7,330 bases of DNA from JBLHKE01 sp047619485 (GTDB lineage: Bacteria > Verrucomicrobiota > Verrucomicrobiia > Verrucomicrobiales > DEV007): contig JBLHKE010000386.1 of NCBI GenBank assembly GCA_047619485.1, positions 1 to 7,330 on the forward strand, read 5' to 3'. The notes beneath the pieces are model-generated. The model ran no database searches. It saw only the letters and a list, made by a program, of their open reading frames with translations, and was not told the origin of the DNA. Position numbers and translations under genes: made by a program. Positions 1 through 6,826 of this stretch are shown here, piece after piece; the first letter of the stretch is position 1, and the number at the start of each line of letters is the position of its first letter.

Positions 1-75
1 GTGTGCGCCTTCCGCCCGTCCCTATTGGTTTCTATTTTGTAAATGCGAGGTATGCTCAGGGTTGTTGTCATCTGA
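1..75. other. Upstream region of the MlaD-like gene
   Basis: These 75 bases hold no recognisable gene end. An AT-rich patch at about 24-44 could belong to a promoter: TTGGTT at 25-30 and TATGCT at 51-56. The 20-base spacing is poor, so no promoter is called. The sequence directly before ATG 76 has no purine-rich ribosome binding site. Confidence 0.3.
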
Positions 76-1098
76 ATGAACCGAAAACGCGCAGAACTGC
101 TGGTGGGGCTTTTCCTCTTCGTCGGGCTGTGCCTGCTCGCTGGCATGATTCTCAAGTTTGGCAATTTCGGTGACTCGTTCCGACCGAAATATTCGCTCGA
201 ACTCCGCTACCCGAGCGCGGGGGGACTGCTCCAGGGGTCAGAAGTCAAGTTCAGCGGCGTCACCATCGGCCGGGTCAGCGCTCCGCCGCGGCCGAATGCT
301 GATTCCACCGGCGCGATCATCGAGCTGTCGATCTTCAAGGAATACCCGGTGCCGAAGGAGTCTAAAATTAGTATCGAGAGCGCTGGTTTCCTCGGTGACT
401 CATACGTCGCCATCACGCCGCCTAAGGTTTCCACCACCGACTACCTCAAGGATGGCGAGAGCGTAGCCGGCACCCCGTCCGGTGGCCTGAGTGCGCTCGC
501 GGATTCGGCCGGCGATCTCTCCGCACGCGGCAAGGAGGTTGTCGACGACATGCGTGTCGCCCTCAGCGAACTCAACAGCGCCCTCTCGAAACTCGATACC
601 AACATCCTCGCCGAGGACAACCTCCAGCGCTTCAACGAGACAGTCGTGGAACTGAGCGACGCGATCAAAAACCTCAACACCGACGTGCTCGGCGACGAGA
701 ACATCGGGAACCTCAAGGTCGCCCTTACCAACTTCCGCATCACCAGTGAGAACCTTGTCATCACCAGTGAGAACTTCGTCAAGACAAGCGAGAATCTAGT
801 CGTTTCGAGCGAGAAGGTCTCGCCGATCCTCGACAAGGTGCAGAGCGCGGTCGACAAAGCCGAGGAGGGCATCGCCGACATCAGCGCCGCCGCGCGCAAT
901 GCCAACGTCGCCATCCAGCGTGTCACCGACGGGCCTGGCCTGCTCGCTGCGCTGATCAACGACGGCGAACTGCGCGAAGATTTCGAGGCCTTCATTTCCA
1001 ATCTCCGTGATCGAGGCGTGCTCCGCTACCGCGACGAGGAGGAGACTTCAGTCGACACGCCGAACAGCAGCCGCCCGGGTATTTTTCGCAACCGTTAA
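76..1098 (+). CDS. MlaD/MCE-family lipid-transport substrate-binding protein
   Basis: 340 residues. A membrane helix at about 8-26 follows a short basic N-terminus (RKR), the usual single-pass anchor of MCE proteins with the rest in the periplasm. The MCE domain spans about 38-115 and shows the family pattern GSEVKFSGVTIGRV (54-67) and a GFLGDSYVAI strand (104-113). A long, probably helical and coiled tail follows (about 130-300). It includes four back-to-back seven-residue units, ITSENLV-like, at 222-249. Family knowledge: MlaD proteins bind lipid between the membranes and work with an MlaE permease and MlaF ATPase; neither is visible here, and they could lie to the left. The start is fixed by a TGA immediately upstream in frame (73-75). 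No Shine-Dalgarno sequence stands at usual spacing. It is followed after 26 bases by the PIN-TRAM gene on the same strand, suggesting co-transcription. The family call is secure; the lipid cargo and partners are unknown. Confidence 0.93.
   Translation: MNRKRAELLVGLFLFVGLCLLAGMILKFGNFGDSFRPKYSLELRYPSAGGLLQGSEVKFSGVTIGRVSAPPRPNADSTGAIIELSIFKEYPVPKESKISIESAGFLGDSYVAITPPKVSTTDYLKDGESVAGTPSGGLSALADSAGDLSARGKEVVDDMRVALSELNSALSKLDTNILAEDNLQRFNETVVELSDAIKNLNTDVLGDENIGNLKVALTNFRITSENLVITSENFVKTSENLVVSSEKVSPILDKVQSAVDKAEEGIADISAAARNANVAIQRVTDGPGLLAALINDGELREDFEAFISNLRDRGVLRYRDEEETSVDTPNSSRPGIFRNR
739..822 (+). repeat. In-frame 21-bp tandem repeat, four units, within the MlaD-like gene
   Basis: Four 21-base units (starting at 739, 760, 781 and 802) encode ITSENLV, ITSENFV, KTSENLV and VSSEKVS. 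The first two units are nearly identical in DNA, while the third and fourth have drifted at synonymous and other positions. The period of seven residues fits a coiled-coil or helical-barrel heptad. The pattern suggests local duplication that lengthened the helical tail, kept in frame by selection. Confidence 0.85.
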
Positions 1099-1124
1099 CC
1101 AACGATTTTTCTCTCTCAGCAATC

Positions 1125-2210
1125 ATGGAATCCTTTTCAGTCAACCTCGTCCGCGGCGTCTTCCTCGCAGTCTGCTGCGTGCTCGGTGCTATCGTCACGG
1201 TCGGATTTGAGCTCACGATCTTGCCGGGGATCATCATCGGTTTCAGCTTCGCGGTCACCCTGATCCTCCTCGACTTCCTACTGAAGAGCTTCACCTTCCG
1301 CGAGTTCTCCCACGGCACCATCGGACTGATGATCGGGCTGTTTTGCGCCTGGCTGATCCTGCGCGTCGACTTCATCGAGAAAGAATCCATCCAATATGTG
1401 TTCGAGCTCGCACTCTACACCGCGCTCGGTTTCTTCGGCACGACGCTCGCGATGCGCAGCGACCGCGAGGAGTTCTCCTTCATCATCCCCTACGTGCGTT
1501 TCAAACAGGATTCTGTCCAGGACACGCCGCTGTTGGTCGACACCAACATCATCATCGACGGCCGTATCCCGCGCATCTGCGAGACCGGATTCCTCAGCGG
1601 TTCCATCATCATCCCACGCTTCATCCTCGACGAGTTGCACATCCTCGCCGACTCGCTCGATCCGATCAAGAGCGATCGTGGCAAACGCGGGCTCGACGGG
1701 GTCGAGCAGATGAAGAACACGCCCGAGCTCAAGGTGGCCATCCAGGAGGATCGCATGAGCCAGGAGGATCTCATCGATACCAAGCTCATACAGCTCGCGC
1801 GGCGTCTCAATGCGAGGCTCGCCACCAACGATACCAACCTCGGGAAAGTCGCTCGCCTGCAGGGCGTCGATGTCCTTAACTTCAATGAGTTAGCCCGTGC
1901 GATGCGCCCGATTGTCAGCCCGGGAGACCAGATGGAACTGCTGCTGGTGAAGGAGGGTAAAGACCCGCACCAAGCCGTTGGATACCTGCCGGATGGCACC
2001 ATGATCGTGGTCAACCAGGCTATCGGAAAAATGGGAGAAAACGCCGAGGTCGTCGTTGCCGGAACGCTGCAGACCAGTGCCGGCCGACTCATTTTTGCCG
2101 AGCTCAAAGAGAACTCCAAGCTCCACCTCGGCGCCTATGAACGTGCGGCGCCGGTCGAAGAAAAAGTGGCGAAGGCAAAAGGCGGCAAAGCGCACCCGAG
2201 TAAAGTTTAG
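1125..2210 (+). CDS. YacL-type membrane protein with PIN and TRAM domains
   Basis: 361 residues, close to the usual length of YacL-like proteins. Four hydrophobic helices (about 8-28, 32-54, 64-81, 90-110) are followed by a PIN domain (about 135-255). Its acidic metal-binding residues are all visible: D139 in LLVDTNIIIDGRI, E170 in FILDELH, D218 in LIDTKL and D236 in TNDTNLGK. A TRAM domain occupies about 264-333 (from SPGDQMELLLVKEGKD to FAELKEN), then a basic Lys/Ala-rich tail that may touch nucleic acid. Family knowledge: PIN domains are metal-dependent ribonucleases and TRAM domains bind RNA; the in vivo substrate of this membrane type is poorly defined. No antitoxin partner is adjacent, so it does not look like a VapC toxin. 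The ATG at 1125 gives the complete helix set; the leader is T/C-rich with no Shine-Dalgarno motif. It sits 26 bases after the MlaD-like gene and 17 before the next. Confidence 0.92.
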   Translation: MESFSVNLVRGVFLAVCCVLGAIVTVGFELTILPGIIIGFSFAVTLILLDFLLKSFTFREFSHGTIGLMIGLFCAWLILRVDFIEKESIQYVFELALYTALGFFGTTLAMRSDREEFSFIIPYVRFKQDSVQDTPLLVDTNIIIDGRIPRICETGFLSGSIIIPRFILDELHILADSLDPIKSDRGKRGLDGVEQMKNTPELKVAIQEDRMSQEDLIDTKLIQLARRLNARLATNDTNLGKVARLQGVDVLNFNELARAMRPIVSPGDQMELLLVKEGKDPHQAVGYLPDGTMIVVNQAIGKMGENAEVVVAGTLQTSAGRLIFAELKENSKLHLGAYERAAPVEEKVAKAKGGKAHPSKV

Positions 2211-2227
2211 TTCAACCAGAACCGACC

Positions 2228-3076
2228 ATGATCGTTGCTATCAAAAAGACACTCTGCGCCCTGCTCGTTCTGGCCGTTGGCAACACGCTCGTTGCTCAAA
2301 ATTCCAAATCGTCACCGGGTGGCAAGATCAACCTCATCGCCGGCGTCGAGCTGGGGGGTCACTACCAACTCGAGCGGCTCACCAAGACGATGATGTCTGG
2401 CAAGAGCCACACGGCGATCGAAGACTACACGCTCACAGCGACAGCGTACGGCCAGGAAGGAAAAGACAAACTCGTGCGTTCGAAGGTCGACCGCGTGCGC
2501 CTCGAGACCGATGCTACTGGCGACGGCGCGACGATCGCCTACGACAGCGCTGATCGCGGTAAGCAACACCCGGGCTTGGCCGAGCAGGGTAAGGGCATGC
2601 TCACTATCACCAGCGCCGCTATCTATGGCGAAAACGATGTCTTCAAATCCTTCGAGGGTCAGGCCGCCGATGAGGGCACCCGCAGCATGATGCAGAAACT
2701 CACCGACCTCGGGTTCCCGGACAAGCCGGTCGGTCCGGGCGATACTTGGAAGCACCGGATCGACACCGATATGGGGCAGTTAGGTAGGGTGAGCTACGAC
2801 CTCGACTACAAGTTCGTGAAGATGGTGCGGCACGAAGGGGTCAACTGCGCCCTGCTGACCATCTCCGGCAAGATCTCGACCGTCCCGGGCGCAAACGCCA
2901 ACGAGGGGTTCGACCTGAAATCTAGATCGCTGCGTGGCGTGATGTACTTCGATCCGAAGCTCGGCGTGGTGCGCAAGAACGAGATCAACTCCCAGCTAGA
3001 CCTGACCGCCTACGGCAAAAAAATGCCCGGCTCGATGACCATGCGCACGGTCTTGAAGAAGTTCACGAAGGGCTAG
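2228..3076 (+). CDS. Secreted DUF6263-like protein of unknown function
   Basis: 282 residues. The N-terminus has a basic stretch (IKK) and a hydrophobic core (about 9-22) ending LVA-Q, consistent with a Sec signal peptide cleaved near residue 23. There is no lipobox cysteine, so it is probably a soluble periplasmic or exported protein. The mature part alternates strands typical of a beta-rich fold. It contains FPDKPVGPGDTWK (163-175) and FDPKLGVVRKNEI (241-253), resembling motifs of the DUF6263 family, where a proline/glycine-GD-x-W segment precedes the second half of the domain. The assignment is from memory of the family pattern, without alignment. It lies 17 bases after the PIN-TRAM gene on the same strand and is likely the last gene of that unit. 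Its end overlaps by 14 bases the 3' end of the frame-restored opposite-strand gene at 3063-3573. No catalytic residues are evident. Confidence 0.75.
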   Translation: MIVAIKKTLCALLVLAVGNTLVAQNSKSSPGGKINLIAGVELGGHYQLERLTKTMMSGKSHTAIEDYTLTATAYGQEGKDKLVRSKVDRVRLETDATGDGATIAYDSADRGKQHPGLAEQGKGMLTITSAAIYGENDVFKSFEGQAADEGTRSMMQKLTDLGFPDKPVGPGDTWKHRIDTDMGQLGRVSYDLDYKFVKMVRHEGVNCALLTISGKISTVPGANANEGFDLKSRSLRGVMYFDPKLGVVRKNEINSQLDLTAYGKKMPGSMTMRTVLKKFTKG

Positions 3077-3573
3077 GATCAGCAAGCCATCCCTCCAATT
3101 CGGCCGGGGTATGCAATCGGATCACTTCGGCATCGCGATAATCCTCCAACGCCGCATCGATCCCTGGTCGCTGCTGCTTGCTGAACCCGAGGACGTAGCG
3201 CGAGGAACTCGAAATCGAAACGCTCTGGACAACCGTCAGCCACATCCTGACGTGCCTTGCCGTGGCTAGTGAAAATCCGTTTTAAAACTCGCCATAGACA
3301 GATCCGGGTGGGGAAGTCTAGGTAGATTAGGGTATCGGCGCGCCGCAGCCGTTGATCGCGCGTGGATAAGTAGCAACCATCGATGATCCACGCGTCACGA
3401 GCCAACTCGGTCGCTAGCCGATCCTGGAAATCTCGCTCGGCTCGCATTACCCAACCGCGGCTCCAGAAGATCGCGTCGAGGTGGACGCTCGGCAAATCGA
3501 GACGCTCGGCAAGCGACCTCGGCAAGGTCGATTTTCCCGAGCTAGTGGAACCGACGATCAGGATACGCCGCAT
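3063..3573 (-). pseudogene. Frameshifted small P-loop kinase (FlaR / DNA topology modulation, adenylate-kinase-like)
   Basis: As read, the frame from ATG 3573 runs 164 residues to a stop at 3079. The first 124 residues match this P-loop family well: Walker A GSTSSGKST (8-16), VHLDAIFW (30-37), WIIDGCY (62-68), and an Arg/Lys-rich lid region through DGCPERFDFEFL (113-124). After L124 the reading frame turns to unrelated sequence. In the neighbouring frame a family-like end continues: RYVLGFSKQQRP, then EVIRLHTPAELEGWL, ending at 3063. Removing one base at about 3201, in a GCGC stretch, joins the two into a 169-residue protein of normal length. Family members are predicted nucleoside/nucleotide-type kinases; the substrate is unknown. 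The start lies 16 bases beyond the end of the preceding minus-strand gene, so it is probably last in that operon. It could be an intact gene with a sequencing error rather than a true pseudogene. Confidence 0.8.
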
Positions 3574-3589
3574 GAATTCGCGCGCGGGG

Positions 3590-5653
3590 CTATTCCTCCA
3601 AACTCGGATCCGTATCGCTGACAGTGCGGAAGCCCGTGTGGACGCTGCGGTCGTTTGCGCTCTCCGCGTGGCGCCGGTCGGTTAGCGGGTAGCGATCTTC
3701 CGGGCTGGCGAAATTACCACCGCGTACCACCGGGACGGTCCGGTCGAAGAACTCGGGGTGGGTGTCGGTCGTCGCCGTCCATTCGCTCACGTTACCGCAG
3801 GTGGCGACCACCCCGAACGGACTGACATCTTCCGGCATGGCGTCGACCGGAGACCATTTGCTGAAACGGTCTCGTGCAGCGCTCGAATTGAAGCGGGTAT
3901 AGTCTAGGCTATTGCCCCAGGGATAGATGTTACCCTCAGCACCGCGGGCGGCTTTCGACCACTCCTCTTCGGTCGGTAGGCGGTGGTCTTTCCACTTCGC
4001 GTAGGCGTGGGCGTCCCACCAGTCGACTAGCATGACCGGGCAATTAAGATCGATCGGGGATCCCTGGTAGTCGCCGCCGTTCTGGGCGGCCGCGTAGTAG
4101 ACGTCCCAGTCGTCCGGCGTGTGGCCGAGTTTGTCGGGTGCCTGCTCGGCCTGATCCGGGTGATCGAAGGCGTCGATGGGTTCGGTGGCGAGCGCGAGTA
4201 GAAACTCGGCATACTGCGAGATAGTGACCTCGTACTTGTCGATCCAGAAAGGTTTCTTGGTGGTGCGTTTCTCGCCGTCGAGAAAGATGAACTCGCCTGC
4301 GGGCACGAGCGGCATGTCGACCTCCGCGAGTGGTTTCGGCTTGTTCCAGCTGGGGATAACCACGAAGGCGACCAGCGCGGCGATCCCGAGCGCAGCCAGT
4401 GCCACGAGCGAGAGCGCCCTGTTGGAAGTGGCGGGGGTGTTGAGCGAGGTGCGTCCGCTGACCGAGTAGGTTTGGGCGTCCTCGACCCGGTTCTCGAGTT
4501 CGTGGGCTTCTTCGAGGAGGTTCTCCCAACGCTCGAAATCCCCCCTGCGCATGCGCTCAAGCAGCGGCAGGATGTAGTCACTCTCGCTCGGCTTATCCGA
4601 GACCAGCGGCTCGATCGACGCACCCAGTTCAGCGATCTCGGCCGACTGGTGGATCTTCTTGGTCGAGTTGAGGGTGGCGATGTTGTTGACACGCACCTGG
4701 GCGTCCTGGCCGAGGTAGACGTGGCGCGGTTTTAGTCCGCTGCGCTTGATGCCGTGGGAGCGCATGAACTTTAGGCATTCCGCGGTGGTGCGGATGATCT
4801 GGATCAGGGTGCGCTGGGTAATTTTTTTCCCGGTGCTCGCCAGCTGCGGCAGGTTGAGTCCCTCGACCAACTCGCGCGTGTAGAAGATGGAGCCCTCCTC
4901 CTCGTGCGCCTCGTAGACCGGCGTGATGTAAGGGTGGCTGACGGCTGCCTTGGCACGCACCGCACCGCGGAACTCGCGCAGGGCTTCCCGGTCGTCGCAG
5001 AACTCTGGTTTGAGTTGCACCAGAGCGACCGTCCTCCCGATCGATAGCTGCACCGCCTCGTGGGTCTCGGTCTCTGGGTGGCTCGCGATGACGCGCACGA
5101 GCTTGTAGTCTCCAAGGCGATCTGCCGCCGGTGCGACGAATCCCGCGACCGGTAACTGTTCGTCATCGGCACCATCGTTCTCAGGGACGCTGGCAACGGC
5201 GACCGGGACTTTTTTCTTACCGATTTCCTCCGGGCTGCCTTCGAGGAGTGGCTCCCACTCTGGATCCAATGGCCCGGCCGGCGCGCTCGGGAGTGTGTCG
5301 AAACCGATCGAGTGCGCCCACGCGGAGAGCGCCTTGGGCTCTGGCAGGCGCGCCAGGACGGTGTCTGCGCCGATCTGCACTTGGTAGTCGCTGACGTCGT
5401 AGTCGTTTAAAAACAAGACATGCAATTTTGGAAACCGTGCCCGTAGGGAATCGCGCAGGCCGAAGAAATTCTCACCGGTGCTGGCGATGGCTGGTACGAT
5501 CAGGACGTCGAGGGCTTCGAGTTTCGTCGCCGAGTTCTCGGCCACGGAGAGATTGCTGGCGGTGTGCACCTCGTGGTTGCCACCGAGTGACTTGAGAACC
5601 CCGAGGGTGTGCGCGATCACCTTGGGATCTTCATCGACAGTAAGCAAGATCAT
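3590..5653 (-). CDS. Receiver-like / pseudokinase / transmembrane / FGE-fold (SUMF1-type) fusion protein
   Basis: 687 residues. Order: receiver-like domain (about 1-115), acidic and proline-rich linker (120-175), protein-kinase-like domain (about 182-350) with a shortened C-lobe, a helical segment rich in E/R (360-395), one membrane helix (about 413-434), and an FGE-sulfatase-type domain (about 445-680). The FGE part is clear: MPLVPAGEF, FWIDKYEVTISQYAEFL, HRLPTEEEWSKAARG, YPWGN, CGNVSEW, VVRGGNF and TGFR. Key catalytic positions appear lost throughout. P54 stands where the phospho-Asp is expected, V212 replaces the VAIK lysine, G306 the HRD aspartate and A326 the DFG aspartate. No cysteine follows the RGGNF motif, where FGE has its active-site cysteines. 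I infer a non-catalytic membrane sensor or scaffold with a cytoplasmic N-terminus and periplasmic C-terminus. It is second in a minus-strand operon, 96 bases after the TPR-like gene. The start has no Shine-Dalgarno motif. Confidence 0.88.
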   Translation of the reverse strand: MILLTVDEDPKVIAHTLGVLKSLGGNHEVHTASNLSVAENSATKLEALDVLIVPAIASTGENFFGLRDSLRARFPKLHVLFLNDYDVSDYQVQIGADTVLARLPEPKALSAWAHSIGFDTLPSAPAGPLDPEWEPLLEGSPEEIGKKKVPVAVASVPENDGADDEQLPVAGFVAPAADRLGDYKLVRVIASHPETETHEAVQLSIGRTVALVQLKPEFCDDREALREFRGAVRAKAAVSHPYITPVYEAHEEEGSIFYTRELVEGLNLPQLASTGKKITQRTLIQIIRTTAECLKFMRSHGIKRSGLKPRHVYLGQDAQVRVNNIATLNSTKKIHQSAEIAELGASIEPLVSDKPSESDYILPLLERMRRGDFERWENLLEEAHELENRVEDAQTYSVSGRTSLNTPATSNRALSLVALAALGIAALVAFVVIPSWNKPKPLAEVDMPLVPAGEFIFLDGEKRTTKKPFWIDKYEVTISQYAEFLLALATEPIDAFDHPDQAEQAPDKLGHTPDDWDVYYAAAQNGGDYQGSPIDLNCPVMLVDWWDAHAYAKWKDHRLPTEEEWSKAARGAEGNIYPWGNSLDYTRFNSSAARDRFSKWSPVDAMPEDVSPFGVVATCGNVSEWTATTDTHPEFFDRTVPVVRGGNFASPEDRYPLTDRRHAESANDRSVHTGFRTVSDTDPSLEE

Positions 5654-5749
5654 CGGTGGTGGGAAATGGTCGTCCTCTAGGGTGAAATTCGGTCAGCGCC
5701 TGAGGATCTCGGCTCCAGTCCCGGCGGCGATCGGTAATGAAGACGCGAA

Positions 5750-6826
5750 TCACGGTTGGGGAAAGAGAGAATTCTCGATGCGTGGGGCACCCGGATCCAC
5801 CATCGGGGAGAGGTCGTCTTCCTTCGCCTGGACCAGCAGCGTGCGCGGGTGTGCCATCACGTCCTGCCACTCGTCATTGTAGTAGAGCTCGGCGACGAAA
5901 CCGTAGAATTCCCGCTGTTCACCAGATGCTTGGTCGCGCTCGTATTCGCGGAAGTAGGCGAAGTCGATGATTTCCTCCGGCGGCAGGTCCATCCAGTCGA
6001 TCGGCTCGGTCACCGCGCGCTGCGGGTAGTTGTCGTCATTGAGGCCGCGCTCGATCCTGTTGCCGTTGACTAGGTCGTAGAACAGAACTCGTAATTTCAC
6101 CCCCGGCGGATCGATCACCGCGCCGGGGCGGGCTTTGATCCCCGTGCGCAGGGTGAGCATCTGCCCACGGCGCTCCTCCGGGTTCTGGTAGATGCGGTAG
6201 TGTGACAATGTTAGAAGTTTTGGGGCGGCGATGCTACCGTCTTTTTTCCCCAGCAGGGCAAGCTCGGCGAACTTGTAGAACTCGCCAGCGCGTTCGGGGC
6301 CGAGGTTCTTGATCGACAGCCAAGCATCGGATGCCTGGTCGGGCAGGTCGAGGTCGTCACTGCAGGAGGCGATGTAGTAGAGGATCTCGGCATTCTCGGG
6401 GAGCATTGAGCTGGCTTGGCGGAAAGCCTCGAGTGCCCCTTGCGCGTCTCCCTCACTGCGCAGGTGCTGGGCGAACTCGACCTTGTCACGCGCCAGTGGG
6501 TCGTTGATCGGATCCCCCACGGTCGTCTTTTCAGGGAGGTCGGGCGCGACCGGGGCGAGCTGCCAGTTGGTTTCGTCGAACAGCTCCACGACGCTCGGGA
6601 ACCCTTTCGGCACACTGGTGGAGTTGACGATTTTATACCCGTCCGGCAAACCGGCGACTGGACGCCGGTCAGCAAGGTCGCGATTGCCTAGATCCTGCTG
6701 CACCATTGCAAACGCGATAGCTGCCACCTGTGCGAGCGCGAGCCCGCCGATGATCCAGAGCGAAATCCGGAAAGTCCTGTCAGATCGGTGGGGGGAACTC
6801 ACCTTGGGGGGCACGTTTTTTGGCAT
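5750..6826 (-). CDS. Membrane-anchored TPR-like protein with C-terminal beta-rich domain
   Basis: 358 residues from ATG 6826. A TTG nine bases further out (6835) would add three residues, but the ATG is preferred. The N-terminus is basic (K3, K8, R14, R17, R20) and precedes one hydrophobic helix (about 21-42), so the bulk should lie in the periplasm. A linker (45-108) leads to TPR-like helices at about 111-178, with A-x2-L-x3-G and ALEAFRQASSMLPENAEILYY spacing typical of tetratricopeptide repeats. The rest (about 215-335) looks beta-rich with repeated aromatic positions: KLRVLFYDLV, IIDFAYFREYE, REFYGFVAELYYNDEWQDVM. I do not recognise that domain and assign no enzymatic role. It is the first gene behind the promoter at 6923-6951 and precedes the pseudokinase/FGE-fold gene by 96 bases. 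Because both would expose periplasmic domains, a shared complex is plausible but unproven. Confidence 0.8.
   Translation of the reverse strand: MPKNVPPKVSSPHRSDRTFRISLWIIGGLALAQVAAIAFAMVQQDLGNRDLADRRPVAGLPDGYKIVNSTSVPKGFPSVVELFDETNWQLAPVAPDLPEKTTVGDPINDPLARDKVEFAQHLRSEGDAQGALEAFRQASSMLPENAEILYYIASCSDDLDLPDQASDAWLSIKNLGPERAGEFYKFAELALLGKKDGSIAAPKLLTLSHYRIYQNPEERRGQMLTLRTGIKARPGAVIDPPGVKLRVLFYDLVNGNRIERGLNDDNYPQRAVTEPIDWMDLPPEEIIDFAYFREYERDQASGEQREFYGFVAELYYNDEWQDVMAHPRTLLVQAKEDDLSPMVDPGAPRIENSLFPQP

Noticed and set aside
25..56. Possible promoter for the MlaD-like gene (TTGGTT and TATGCT)
   Set aside because: The spacing is 20 bases and both hexamers are weak; the transcript may begin upstream of the window.
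441..1001. Long open frame (186 codons) on the minus strand inside the MlaD-like gene
   Set aside because: Its residues are low-complexity Ser/Leu/Arg typical of the reverse complement of a GC-rich coding gene, and the plus-strand frame is a clear MCE protein.
1490..2119. 209-codon minus-strand open frame inside the PIN-TRAM gene
   Set aside because: It is antisense to conserved PIN and TRAM motifs and shows no domain of its own.
1125..2210. VapC-type toxin identity for the PIN protein
   Set aside because: Four membrane helices, a TRAM domain and no small antitoxin gene beside it fit the YacL type instead.
3590..4320. Active sulfatase-maturing formylglycine-generating enzyme
   Set aside because: No cysteine is present in the C-terminal segment where the catalytic pair should be, and no sulfatase gene is in the window.
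4027..4692. 221-codon minus-strand frame overlapping the FGE-fold gene
   Set aside because: Arg/Ser/Pro-rich composition from a shifted frame of the real gene; the main frame carries the FGE motifs.
5631..5870. 79-codon minus-strand frame spanning the gap between the TPR-like and FGE-fold genes
   Set aside because: It overlaps both real genes out of frame and has no recognisable motif; the 96-base gap is simply non-coding.
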